A stretch of DNA of 64,000 bases from Pseudosporangium ferrugineum (GTDB taxonomy: Bacteria > Actinomycetota > Actinomycetes > Mycobacteriales > Micromonosporaceae): assembly GCF_003002065.1 (NCBI RefSeq), contig NZ_PVZG01000003.1:456724-520723 (forward strand). Reading direction: 5' to 3'. A program made the position numbers and the translations under genes. Of this stretch, positions 54,886 to 63,715 are shown piece by piece. The notes beneath the pieces were generated by a model. The model searched no databases and was not told where the DNA came from. It worked only from the letters and a program-made list of their open reading frames with translations. Every line of letters starts with the position of its first letter. The stretch's first letter is position 1.

Positions 54886-57800
54886 TTGAGTACAGACGAG
54901 CGCTACTCCGTGGAACGCGGGCCGGGTGACGCATCCGCCACGCGCGTCGCGGCTCGGGACGAGGCAAACGGACATTCAGGTCCTTCAGGCGTTTCCGGCG
55001 ATGAACGGTCCACAACCGACGAGATCGCCGGGCTCGAGTTCACCACCCCGGAGCATCGGGGCCGGGCGAGCGCCGAGATCCACACCGCCACGGCAACGGC
55101 CGCGAGCGTACGGTCGCCGCTGTACCGGGCGGTGTGGATCTACCTCGCCGTGACGATCACCAGCGTCGCGGCGTACGTGTTCCTGCCGCAGACCACCCTA
55201 GTCGCGTGGCTGCTGATCGTGCTCTCGTCCCTGGTCGCGTTCGCGGTCGGGGTCGTGCGCAACAAACCCCGGCGGCGCACCCCCTGGGTCCTGCTCGCGG
55301 CCGGCTACCTGACCTTCGCGGGCGGCACGGTCGTCGCGCTGATCGCGGTCCCGCCGGGCCAGTTCCCGTCCGTCGCCGACATCATCTTCCTGGGCGTCTC
55401 CCTGCCCCTGCTGCTGGCCGGCCTGCACGGGCTGACCCGCTCGGGGGCGCGGTTCCTGGACCGGGCCGGCGTCCTGGACGCGACCATCCTGACCATCGGC
55501 GGCGGGTTCCTGGCCTGGACCTTCCTGATCAACCCGTTCCTGCAGGACCCGACCCTGAACGCGCTCGAGAAGACGGTCTCGATCGCGTACCCGCTGACCG
55601 ACGTGCTCACCCTGGCCATCCTGGCCCGGCTCGGCCTGGCCGCGGCCCGCAACACCAGCCTGGTCGCCCTGCTCGCCTCCGGTGCCGCACTGCTCACCGC
55701 CGATGTCCTGTACGGCCTGAGCCGCCTCGAACGCATCTGGGAGCTCGGCGGCCCGATGGACCTCGGCTGGCTCGTCTTCTACATCGCCGGCGGCGTGGCG
55801 GCGCTGCACCCGTCGATGATCCGCGCCACCGAGCCGCACGTGCTCACCAGCACCCAGGTGTCGCTGCGCCGCGGCGTGCTGACCGCGGCGTCCCTGCTGG
55901 CCCCGGCCGCGCTGCTGGTCCAGGCGCTGCGCGGCCCGGTGGTCGACGGCGTCGTCATCGCCGTCGTGTCGGCGGCCCTGATCCTGCTCGCCCTGGCCCG
56001 GATGTCGGCCGTCGCCAACAACCTGCGCCAGGCCCTGGCCCGCGAGCGGGAGCTGCGCGAGGCGTGCGAGGCGCTGCTGGTCTCCACCACGCCCGCCGAG
56101 GCCGAGTCGGTGCTGCGCCGGGCGATCGGGCGGATGTTGCCACCGGACACCGACCACCGGGCGGTGCTGAAGCTGCGCGGCGAGCAGACCCCGGCCGAGC
56201 TGACCGCGGCGCTCGGCAACCTGACCGCCGGCCTCGAGCTGCGGTACGTGGTCACCCTCCCCGCCGACGTCGCCGAGCCGCTGGCCGCGTACGAGCTGGC
56301 CCTGCACTGCCGCCTGGCGGTCGGCACGTCCTGGATCGGCGACCTGTTCGTCGGCGCGGACGAGCCGGCGCTGATCGGGCTGCAGGAGGCCGTACCGGTG
56401 CTGGCGGGCCAGGCGGCGACCATGATCGACCGGATCCGGCTGGGCCGGGAGATCAGCCGCCGGGACAGCCAGGCGTACTTCCGGACCCTGGTGCTCAACG
56501 CGACCGAGGTCATCGCGATCGTCGACGAGGACAACCGGATCACCTACGTGAGCCCGGCCGCCGAGGCCGTCGTCGGCACCGCCGACCTGGTGGGCAGCGA
56601 CATCGTCGGCATCGTCGACGAGGGACAGCGCGACGAGGTCCGCGGGCTGCTGGACGCGACCCGGTCCGGCAAGGCGAACGAGGCGCTCAACCTGTGGTGC
56701 GTACGCCGCACCGACGGGAACCTGGTCTACGCCGAGGCCGTGATCGGCGACATGCGCGCGGAGCCGGGCGTCGCCGGGCTGGTCGTGACCCTCCGCGACG
56801 TCACCGAGCGGCGGCGCCTGGAGCAGGAGCTGCTGGCCCGCGCGTACGTGGATCCCCTCACCGGCCTGGGCAACCGCTTGCAGTTCCAGGACGACGTCGC
56901 GTCCGCGGTCAGCGAGCGCGGGGGCGCGACCTGCGGCGTCCTGATCATCAACGTGGACAGCTTCCGGGTGGTCAACGACACGATGGGCCACGAGGTCGGC
57001 GACGAGTTGCTGATCGCGGTGGCGCGGCGGCTGTCCGGGCTGCTGGCCGGCCGGGGCAAGGTCGCCCGGCTGGGCGCGGACGAGTTCGGCGCGGTGCTCG
57101 TCGACGCCCGGGACGTCGCGGACGTCGAACGGTTCGCGGACCGGGTCGTCGGCCTCTCCGCCGAGGCGTTCCACGTCGGCGGCAGCCTGGTCACCGCGCA
57201 CCTGCGGGCCGGCGTCGCCACCACGGCCGACGCGGGTACGGCCAAGGAGCTGCTGGGCCAGGCGGACGTCGCCCTCGACACCGTCCCGGCCAGCGGTGGC
57301 GCGCGGTGGCGGCGGTACGAGGCGAAGCTGCACGCCGAGGTGCTCGACCGGATGCAGCTGCGTACCGACCTGGACCGGGCCTTCGCCGAGGACGCGTTCC
57401 AGCTGGCCTATCAGCCGATCGTCGAGCTCGGCTCCGGGCGTACGGTCGGCTTCGAGGCCCTCCTCCGCTGGCCGCACCCGGAACGCGGCATGGTCTCCCC
57501 CGCGCTGTTCATCCCGCTCGCCGAGGAGTCGGGGCTGATCGTCGACCTGGGCGCCTGGGTGCTGCGGACGGCGGTCGCCACCGCGTCCCGGTGGCACCGC
57601 GAACGCCCGCAGGATCCCATGTACATGAGCGTGAACGTCTCCGTCCGGCAGTTCCGCTCCCCCGAGTTCGTGGACCAGGTCTTCGCCGAGCTCGCCCGCT
57701 CGGGGCTCCCCGCCCACCTGCTCACCCTGGAGATCACCGAGAGTCTCCTGCTCGGCGAGCACGAGCAGATCCACGCCGACATCGCCCGGCTGCGGGCGGC

Positions 57801-58119
57801 GGGGATCAAGATGTCGATCGACGACTTCGGTACGGGCTACTCGTCGCTGAGCTATCTGCACCGGGTGCCGGTGGACACGCTGAAGCTCGACAAGTCCTTC
57901 GTGGACACCATCACGACCTCGGCGCAGCAGCTCGATCTCGTGCGGGGCATCATCCAGCTCGCCGCCATCCTGGCGCTGGACGTGGTGGCGGAGGGCATCG
58001 AGACCGAGGAGGAGCACGGCCTGTTGTTCGAGGCCCGGTGCCGCTTCGGTCAGGGCTTCCTCTTCAACCGGCCGCTGACGGAAGCCGACGCCCACACGTT
58101 GATCGCAAAACGTGAATGA
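54886..58119 (+). CDS. Membrane GGDEF/EAL protein with degenerate GGDEF
   Basis: 1077 residues from TTG 54886, start uncertain. Seven or eight membrane segments (~84-390), a GAF/PAS-like region (~410-640, with YVSPAAEAVVG), a GGDEF domain whose motif reads GADEF (RLGADEFGAVL) and an EAL domain with FEALLRW, ITESLLL, DDFGTGYSSLSYLH and KLDKSFVD, all catalytic residues in place. A c-di-GMP phosphodiesterase with a probably non-synthetic GGDEF is inferred. The 184 bp upstream hold no gene. Confidence 0.93.
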   Translation: MSTDERYSVERGPGDASATRVAARDEANGHSGPSGVSGDERSTTDEIAGLEFTTPEHRGRASAEIHTATATAASVRSPLYRAVWIYLAVTITSVAAYVFLPQTTLVAWLLIVLSSLVAFAVGVVRNKPRRRTPWVLLAAGYLTFAGGTVVALIAVPPGQFPSVADIIFLGVSLPLLLAGLHGLTRSGARFLDRAGVLDATILTIGGGFLAWTFLINPFLQDPTLNALEKTVSIAYPLTDVLTLAILARLGLAAARNTSLVALLASGAALLTADVLYGLSRLERIWELGGPMDLGWLVFYIAGGVAALHPSMIRATEPHVLTSTQVSLRRGVLTAASLLAPAALLVQALRGPVVDGVVIAVVSAALILLALARMSAVANNLRQALARERELREACEALLVSTTPAEAESVLRRAIGRMLPPDTDHRAVLKLRGEQTPAELTAALGNLTAGLELRYVVTLPADVAEPLAAYELALHCRLAVGTSWIGDLFVGADEPALIGLQEAVPVLAGQAATMIDRIRLGREISRRDSQAYFRTLVLNATEVIAIVDEDNRITYVSPAAEAVVGTADLVGSDIVGIVDEGQRDEVRGLLDATRSGKANEALNLWCVRRTDGNLVYAEAVIGDMRAEPGVAGLVVTLRDVTERRRLEQELLARAYVDPLTGLGNRLQFQDDVASAVSERGGATCGVLIINVDSFRVVNDTMGHEVGDELLIAVARRLSGLLAGRGKVARLGADEFGAVLVDARDVADVERFADRVVGLSAEAFHVGGSLVTAHLRAGVATTADAGTAKELLGQADVALDTVPASGGARWRRYEAKLHAEVLDRMQLRTDLDRAFAEDAFQLAYQPIVELGSGRTVGFEALLRWPHPERGMVSPALFIPLAEESGLIVDLGAWVLRTAVATASRWHRERPQDPMYMSVNVSVRQFRSPEFVDQVFAELARSGLPAHLLTLEITESLLLGEHEQIHADIARLRAAGIKMSIDDFGTGYSSLSYLHRVPVDTLKLDKSFVDTITTSAQQLDLVRGIIQLAAILALDVVAEGIETEEEHGLLFEARCRFGQGFLFNRPLTEADAHTLIAKRE

Positions 58120-58185
58120 GCCTCTCATCACACTTGGCATTATTAATTGGACGATGCATCGATCTATCTGCCTAGCCTTGACTCC

Positions 58186-59427
58186 ATGTTGTCCACCACG
58201 CCCGCCGGGGCCTCGCCGGCCGCCGACGCCGCCTACCGCAGCGTCTCCGCCCTGACCGGGGCGGGACTCTGGGACCAGGTGATCGACGAGATCGACGGCC
58301 GGCGCATCCGCGTCGGCGAGCGGTGGTTCGTGGACTGGGCCTCCTGCAACTACCTCGGGCTCGACCTCGACACCGAGATCATGGACGCGATCGATCCGCA
58401 GGTGCGCCGCTGGGGAACGCACCCGAGCTGGTCGCGCATGCTCGGCAGCCCCCGGCTCTATCCGATGATCGAGGAGCGGCTCACGGCGTTGCTCGGCGCC
58501 CCCGACACGCTGGTGTTGCCGACGATCAGCCAGATCCACCTGTCGGTCATCCCGGCGCTGGCCGGCAAGGGCCACATCCTGATGGACGCCCGCGCCCACC
58601 GGACCATCTACGACGGTTGCGTGCACGCCCGCGGGCTCGGCGCCACCCTGCGCCGGTTCCGCACCGAGGACGCCGACCACCTCGCCGAGCTGCTCCGCGA
58701 GGTGCCGCCCGGCACGCCGGCCCTGGTCTGCATGGACGGCGTCAACAGCATGACCGGCAACACCCCGGACCTGCGCCGCTTCGCCGCGGTCTGCCGGGAG
58801 TCCGGCGCCACCCTCTACATCGACGACGCGCACGGCTTCGGCGTCATCGGCGAGCCCGGGCCGGCCGGCACGATCCCGTACGGCCTGCGCGGCAACGCCA
58901 TCGTGCGCCACTACGGCCTCGACTACGACAACATCGTGCTGGTCGGGGGCTTCTCGAAGGCGTACTCGTCGATGCTCGCCTTCATCGCGTGCCCGACGCC
59001 GGTGAAGGAATACCTGAAGGTGGCGGCGGCGCCGTACCTCTACTCCGGGCCGGTTCCCACCGCGGCCCTCGCCACCGTCCTCGCCGGACTCGACGTCAAC
59101 GAGCGCCGCGGCGAGGTCCTGCGCGCCGAGCTGCACCGCAAGACCGGCCGCATTCTGGACCATCTCGCCGAGCTCGGCGTACGGACCCCGAACGTCTCCG
59201 GCTATCCGCTGGTGCAGGTCCCGCTGAACAACGCGGAGGAGCTGCCGGCCGTGGCGGACAGGCTGCTCGACCGGGGGATCTACGTGACGCTGGCGCCGTA
59301 CCCGGGTGTGCCCAAGGACGAGGTCGGCTTCCGCATCCAGGTGACCGCGGCGCACACCGACGAGCAGGTCGACGAGCTGCTGGCGACGCTGAGCGCGCTC
59401 GGCACCGAGGTGTTGCGCCGCCGCTGA
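58186..59427 (+). CDS. Alpha-oxoamine synthase (PLP, KBL/CqsA-like)
   Basis: 413 residues from ATG 58186; a TTG at 58147 would add 13. Fold-type I PLP enzyme: DDAHGFGVIG (PLP-binding Asp and His) and GGFSKAYSS with the Schiff-base Lys. NYLGLDLD near the N-terminus is the alpha-oxoamine synthase signature. Such enzymes join an amino acid to an acyl-CoA. The product is unknown; the relation to CqsA or serine palmitoyltransferase is undecided. It is convergent with the STAS-HATPase gene (8 bp). Confidence 0.88.
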   Translation: MLSTTPAGASPAADAAYRSVSALTGAGLWDQVIDEIDGRRIRVGERWFVDWASCNYLGLDLDTEIMDAIDPQVRRWGTHPSWSRMLGSPRLYPMIEERLTALLGAPDTLVLPTISQIHLSVIPALAGKGHILMDARAHRTIYDGCVHARGLGATLRRFRTEDADHLAELLREVPPGTPALVCMDGVNSMTGNTPDLRRFAAVCRESGATLYIDDAHGFGVIGEPGPAGTIPYGLRGNAIVRHYGLDYDNIVLVGGFSKAYSSMLAFIACPTPVKEYLKVAAAPYLYSGPVPTAALATVLAGLDVNERRGEVLRAELHRKTGRILDHLAELGVRTPNVSGYPLVQVPLNNAEELPAVADRLLDRGIYVTLAPYPGVPKDEVGFRIQVTAAHTDEQVDELLATLSALGTEVLRRR

Positions 59428-59435
59428 CCCACCGG

Positions 59436-60269
59436 TCACCTGCGGCGCACCCACGGATAGACGGTCGCCCAGACCATCTTCCCGTCGCCGGCCGGCATGA
59501 CCCCCCACTTCGTCGCGGCCGCCTCGACGACCCGCAGTCCCTGACCGCGGAGGCCGGCGTCGCTGATCGGCCGGGTCGCCTCGCGCTCCGGCGGCGGACG
59601 GGAGGTCAGCGCCCGGGGCAGCCGCGGATCCCCGTCGGCCACCACCAGGTGCAGGCCCGTCGCACGCCGGGACACCACCACCGTGAGCGGCGGCCGGGCA
59701 TGCCGGATGGCGTTCCCGGCCAGCTCGGAGACGACGAGCCGGCCGCGGTCCCGCAGCGCCTGCAGCCCCCAGGCCTCGCAGGCGTCACTCACCAGGTTCC
59801 GGGCCAGGTAGGCGCTGTCGGTCCGCTGCGGCAGGCGGAGCCGGAGCCGGTGCAGCGAGTGCGGCAGGCCCAGCCCGGCGGCGCGCGCGGCGCGCGCCTG
59901 GTCCGCGGTGCCGTACACGGGCAGGAACCGCGCCGCGCCCATCCGGCGCAGGCGCTGCGCGACCGCGGCCTCCGGCGGCGCACAGAGCAGCACCTCGACC
60001 GGGGGATCCAGCTCCTGCGACAGCCGCCACGCATGGACCCAGGTGTGCACGCTGCCGGCCCCGGGATCGTCCAGCGAGGCCAGGTCGACGATCAGGGCGG
60101 CGGGGTGCTCGCACAGGCTCTTCTCGACCGCCCGGTTCAGGTCCACGACGAGATCCGGATGCCAGGTCCCCCGCACGGTCATGACCAGCGTCTCGGTGTC
60201 GATGTCTGCTCGGACGACTATCGCGTCGGCATCATCGGCACCTCGGTCAGTGGTGTTCAGCGGACTCAC
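59436..60269 (-). CDS. STAS-HATPase (anti-sigma type) fusion
   Basis: 277 residues, GTG start. N-terminal STAS domain (~15-125) with LDDPGAGSVHTW at the usual phospho-Ser loop, followed by a GHKL ATPase (~150-275): N box SELAGNAIRHARPP and G box GLRGQGLRVVEAAA. Usually STAS antagonist and kinase are separate SpoIIAA/RsbW-type proteins; here they are one chain. It may regulate a sigma factor by partner switching, but no sigma gene is nearby. Confidence 0.88.
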   Translation of the reverse strand: MSPLNTTDRGADDADAIVVRADIDTETLVMTVRGTWHPDLVVDLNRAVEKSLCEHPAALIVDLASLDDPGAGSVHTWVHAWRLSQELDPPVEVLLCAPPEAAVAQRLRRMGAARFLPVYGTADQARAARAAGLGLPHSLHRLRLRLPQRTDSAYLARNLVSDACEAWGLQALRDRGRLVVSELAGNAIRHARPPLTVVVSRRATGLHLVVADGDPRLPRALTSRPPPEREATRPISDAGLRGQGLRVVEAAATKWGVMPAGDGKMVWATVYPWVRRR

Positions 60270-60426
60270 CTCGGGGCGGGGGTTCGGCCGCGCTGCACGT
60301 GCTCTCCGGCCGGGGCAGCGGCGACGGAAGCGATCGCCGCGGTTCGCGCTTCACTCACCGCGATGCTGCCCCTGTGCCAGCGCCGCCAACGGACAGACCG
60401 TCCGTCGCCGATCGATGCAGCCTGTA

Positions 60427-60921
60427 TTAAGGGGCGGGAGCCGCCAGGTCACGCTGCCAGTGGGCACAGCGCAGCGGCCGGCCCTCGTAGTCCAGATCGC
60501 AATCCACCCCGCGGGTGAAACCGAGCTTGTGCAGAATCGCATTGGACGGCCCGTTGCCCACCGCGGGAAAGGCATGCAGCACGCGTACGCCGCGAGCCAC
60601 GGCCAGCGGCAACAGCCGGTCGAACGCCGCACCGGCCACACCCCGCGCCTGGAAGTCGGGCAGCAGCATCGCGCCGAGCTCGTGCACGGCCCGCCCCTCG
60701 AACTCCGACCGCCAGATGGCGATGAGCCCGACCGGCCCGGCATCCTCGGGCTCGATGACGTAGTAGAGATCGCCGTCGGCCACCCCGGCGAGCCGGCGCT
60801 GATGAACCTGGGCGGCATGCTCCTCGTCCCCGGCACCCCCGAGGTGGCCGACCACGCCCGGATCGGACTCGAGGCGCCGGGTCAGACCCAGATCGGCATC
60901 GGCGTACGGGCGCAGTCGCAT
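60427..60921 (-). CDS. GNAT-family N-acetyltransferase
   Basis: 164 residues from ATG 60921 (MRLRPYADADLG). Acetyl-CoA site: LGAMLLPDFQARGVAGAAFD carries the Q/RxxGxG/A motif, and NAILHKLGF the late helix. Acceptor unknown. Confidence 0.88.
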   Translation of the reverse strand: MRLRPYADADLGLTRRLESDPGVVGHLGGAGDEEHAAQVHQRRLAGVADGDLYYVIEPEDAGPVGLIAIWRSEFEGRAVHELGAMLLPDFQARGVAGAAFDRLLPLAVARGVRVLHAFPAVGNGPSNAILHKLGFTRGVDCDLDYEGRPLRCAHWQRDLAAPAP

Positions 60922-60949
60922 GCCGTCCTGCTTACCAGGCCTTCCCCCA

Positions 60950-61275
60950 CCCGGCACGCCTTATCGCCACGGCCCGGTTGCCGGCACGGCCCGGTTCGGG
61001 GCCCGCCGGCCCGGTTGCCGGCACGGCACGGCTCGGGGCCCGCCGGCCCGATCTGGGCGGCGCGGCAGCACGCTCTGGCGCGGCCCGCCGGTTTGCCGGC
61101 CGGTGCCGCTTGTCCGCGCCGCCTGTCCGCGGTGCTTGTCCGCGGTGCTTTCCCCCGCGGTGCCCTTCCGCCGCGGCGCCCATTTCCCGCGGCGCCCTTT
61201 CCCACGCGGCGCCCTCTCCCCGCGGCGGCCTTCCCACGCGGTGCCCTTTCCCACGCGGCGCTCGTGTCCGGGGCT
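60950..61275. repeat. GC-rich repeats between GNAT and ArsR genes
   Basis: The gene-free interval 60922-61292 has GGCCCGGTTGCCGGCACGG-like units at 60970-61050 and TTTCCCRCGGCGCC-like units at 61180-61265. Frames through it are open on several phases because of the repeats. No gene is supported. Confidence 0.7.
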
Positions 61276-61292
61276 TGTCTCCGCGGGGCTTG

Positions 61293-61655
61293 TCATCGGC
61301 CGGCGCCGGTCATCGGGCCCGGGGTTGCGGCGCCGCCGAGGAGTTGGACCAGGAGTTCGTCCCGGTCGGTGAGGACCGCGCCGAGCAGCCGGCGCCCGAC
61401 CGCGAGCAGGGCCGCCACGTCGGGGGTGCTCAGGGCGTACACGACAAGGGAACCCTCGCGGGAGGAGGTCACCATGCCCGCCCGGCGCAGAACGGACAGC
61501 TGCTGCGAGAGATTCGACGCCTCGACGTCGATCGCGGCGAGCAGGTCCCGCACCGGCATCGGTCCCGCCTGGAGCAATTCGAGGACTCTGATCCGTACGG
61601 GATGCCCCAGCGTGCGGAACAACTCGGCCTTGGCCTGATAGAGGGGTTTCGACAT
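61293..61655 (-). CDS. ArsR-type regulator, no metal cysteines
   Basis: 120 residues from ATG 61655, with GAGGAG six bases upstream. Winged helix: LFRTLGHPVRIRVLELL, NLSQQLSVLRRAGMV, GSLVVYALS. No cysteine is present, so the Cys metal sites of ArsR/SmtB are absent. It is divergent from the roadblock-like gene; the interval between carries paired palindromes. Confidence 0.88.
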   Translation of the reverse strand: MSKPLYQAKAELFRTLGHPVRIRVLELLQAGPMPVRDLLAAIDVEASNLSQQLSVLRRAGMVTSSREGSLVVYALSTPDVAALLAVGRRLLGAVLTDRDELLVQLLGGAATPGPMTGAGR

Positions 61656-61715
61656 GCGACTCCTCTCCTCGGACACCCGGCCTGCCGCCGACCTTCGCAG
61701 GTTGCGGCGGAAGGT

Positions 61716-61802
61716 GTCGCACCGCGGGTGCGACCGGCGGTCCCGCGCCCTGATCAATTGAGAAGTTGAAGATATTCGCAAGTGAACCGCACCGGGGGTG
61801 CG
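61716..61802. promoter_or_regulatory. Paired CGCACCNNNGGTGCG palindromes around an AT-rich core
   Basis: Palindromes GTCGCACCGCGGGTGCGAC (61716-61734) and CGCACCGGGGGTGCG (61788-61802) share the CGCACC-N3-GGTGCG core and flank an AT-rich segment (61751-61783, with TTGAAGATATTCGCAA). This is a good candidate for the ArsR-type operator controlling both divergent genes. The assignment is inference. Confidence 0.6.
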
Positions 61803-61889
61803 ACGCGCGTCGATCCGGCCCGCCCATCCTGGCCGCATCCCTTTCCCGCGCCGGCCGGCTGCCGGTGCTGACCTGCCCGGAGGAGAGCA

Positions 61890-62261
61890 ATGCCTGAGAT
61901 GGATGTCGCCCTCAAGGACGCGATGCAGATCGGCGGCGCGATCGGCGCCGCCCTCGTCGACGCCAGCAGCGGTATGGCCCTCGGCCTGGTCGGCGGCGGC
62001 CGTGACTTCGACGTGACGATCGCCGCGGCCGGCACCACCGACGTGGTCCGGGCCAAGATGCGGGCGATGGAGATGCTCGGCCTGACCGACAAGATCGAGG
62101 ACATCCTCACCACGATGAGCGGCCAGTACCACCTGATCCGCCCGCTCACCTCACAGACCGGGCGGGGGCTGTTCCTCTACCTGATCCTCAACAAGGACAC
62201 CGCGAACCTCGCCATGGCCCGCCACCAGTTGAAGCGCATCGAAGTGGGTCTCGACCTGTAA
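61890..62261 (+). CDS. Roadblock/LC7-like small protein
   Basis: 123 residues, ATG with GAGGAGAG upstream. Sequence pattern AMQIGGAIGAALVDASSGM, GGRDFDVTIAAAGTT and GLFLYLILNKDTANLAMAR fits the alpha/beta Roadblock fold (hydrophobic helix, strands, AxGTxxxVR). In actinomycetes such proteins partner small GTPases; none is present here. Function unknown. Confidence 0.75.
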   Translation: MPEMDVALKDAMQIGGAIGAALVDASSGMALGLVGGGRDFDVTIAAAGTTDVVRAKMRAMEMLGLTDKIEDILTTMSGQYHLIRPLTSQTGRGLFLYLILNKDTANLAMARHQLKRIEVGLDL

Positions 62262-62302
62262 CCGCCGCTGACACCGGCCGCCGGACAGGCGACACTGGGG
62301 CG

Positions 62303-63367
62303 GTGGACTCGGAGATCCAGGCCCGGCGGGCCGCCTGCACCGACTCGTTCCTCGGCAACGGCCTGCTGCGGCCCCGGGAGTTGCTCGCCTCGATCGACCC
62401 CGAGACCGACCCTGACACGTACGGCGAGGGCGGCGTCGTCGCCGAGCTGGAGGGGCACGTCGCCGCCCTCCTCGGCAAGCCGGCGGCGGTGTACCTGCCC
62501 AGCGGCACCATGGCGCAGGCCGCGACCCTGCGGGTGCACGCCGACCGGCGGAGGTCCCGGACCGTCGTGTGGCACCCGTACAACCACGTCGAGCAGCATG
62601 AGGGGCAGGCGCACCAGCGGCTGCACGGCCTGGTCGGGCGGCGCGCCGGCGAACCGGAACGACTCCTCGGCCTCGGCGACCTGAAGGAGGTCGCCGAGCC
62701 GGTCGCCGCGCTGCTGCTCGAGCTGCCGCAACGCGATCTCGGCGGCGCCCTGCCCTCCTGGGACGACCTCGTGGCCCAGACCGGCTGGGCCCGGGATCGG
62801 GGCGCGGCCGTCCACCTGGACGGGGCCCGCCTGTGGGAGGCCACCGCCGGCTACGAACGCACCCCCGCGGAGATCGCCGCCCTCTTCGACACCGTGTACG
62901 TGTCCTTCTACAAGGGCGTCGGCGCGCTGCCGGGCTGCTGCGTCGCCGGCTCGGAGGCCGACATAGCCGAGGTGCGGGAGTGGCGTTCCCGGCTGGGCGG
63001 CACCCTTTTCGCGCTGTGGCCGGGCGCCGCGTCCGCCCTGCGCCTGCTGGACGAGTCGCTCGCCGAGATGCCGGCCCGGATGCGCCACGCCCGCGCGATC
63101 GCCGCCGCCCTGACCTCCGTCCCCGAGGTTCGCCCGGTCCCGGACCCGCCCCAGGTGCCGATGATGCACCTGCTCTTCGCCACCTCCGCCGACCGCTTCC
63201 GCGCGAACGCCGCCCGCCTCGCCGACGAGACCGGCCTCTGGGTCTGGCCGAACGTCGTCGCGACCGGCGACCCCGACGTCGTCCGCACCGAACTCACCGT
63301 CGGACGGGCCACCCTGCGGCACAAACCGGAATCGATCGCCGAGATTCTGGGCGGCCTCTGCACCTAG
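62303..63367 (+). CDS. Threonine aldolase/beta-eliminating lyase family (PLP)
   Basis: 354 residues, GTG start. Fold-type I PLP enzyme: LPSGTMAQAATLRVHAD near the phosphate site, HLDGARLWEA, and SFYKGVGALPG with the Schiff-base Lys. Low-specificity threonine aldolases split threonine to glycine and acetaldehyde; substrate here unproven. The aldo/keto reductase gene starts 10 bp later. Confidence 0.9.
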   Translation: MDSEIQARRAACTDSFLGNGLLRPRELLASIDPETDPDTYGEGGVVAELEGHVAALLGKPAAVYLPSGTMAQAATLRVHADRRRSRTVVWHPYNHVEQHEGQAHQRLHGLVGRRAGEPERLLGLGDLKEVAEPVAALLLELPQRDLGGALPSWDDLVAQTGWARDRGAAVHLDGARLWEATAGYERTPAEIAALFDTVYVSFYKGVGALPGCCVAGSEADIAEVREWRSRLGGTLFALWPGAASALRLLDESLAEMPARMRHARAIAAALTSVPEVRPVPDPPQVPMMHLLFATSADRFRANAARLADETGLWVWPNVVATGDPDVVRTELTVGRATLRHKPESIAEILGGLCT

Positions 63368-63377
63368 TCTGGAACCC

Positions 63378-63715
63378 GTGGGCGACAACTTCCTCCTCGG
63401 CGAGCGCTCGGTGGCTCGGATCGGTTTCGGCGCCATGCAACTCGCGGGCCCCGGCGCCTTCGGACCACCCCGCGACCGCGCCGCCGCCCTCGAGGTGCTG
63501 CGCAAGGCGGTCGAGCTCGGCATCAACCACATCGACACGGCCCAGTACTACGGCCCCGACGTCGTCAACGAGCTGATCCGCACGGCGCTCCACCCGTACC
63601 CGGAAGATCTGGTCCTGGTCTCCAAGGTCGGCGCCCAACGCGACAGCGCCGGCCGCTGGATCCCGGCCCTGCACCCGGAAGACCTACGGGCCGCGGTGCA
63701 GGACAACCTCCGCTC
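63378..63715 (+). pseudogene. Aldo/keto reductase, truncated by IS3 insertion
   Basis: GTG start, first ~113 codons intact: IGFGAMQLAG, AVELGINHIDTAQYYG (with the catalytic Tyr and Asp of AKRs) and LVLVSKVGAQR. The reading frame then enters the IS end after AVQDNLRS, and the remaining two thirds of the barrel are missing in this window. The other half may lie beyond the element. Non-functional as it stands. Confidence 0.88.

Noticed and set aside
55198..59508. 1436-codon minus-strand frame spanning two genes
   Set aside because: Runs antisense through both the GGDEF/EAL and the oxoamine synthase genes, whose motifs are intact.
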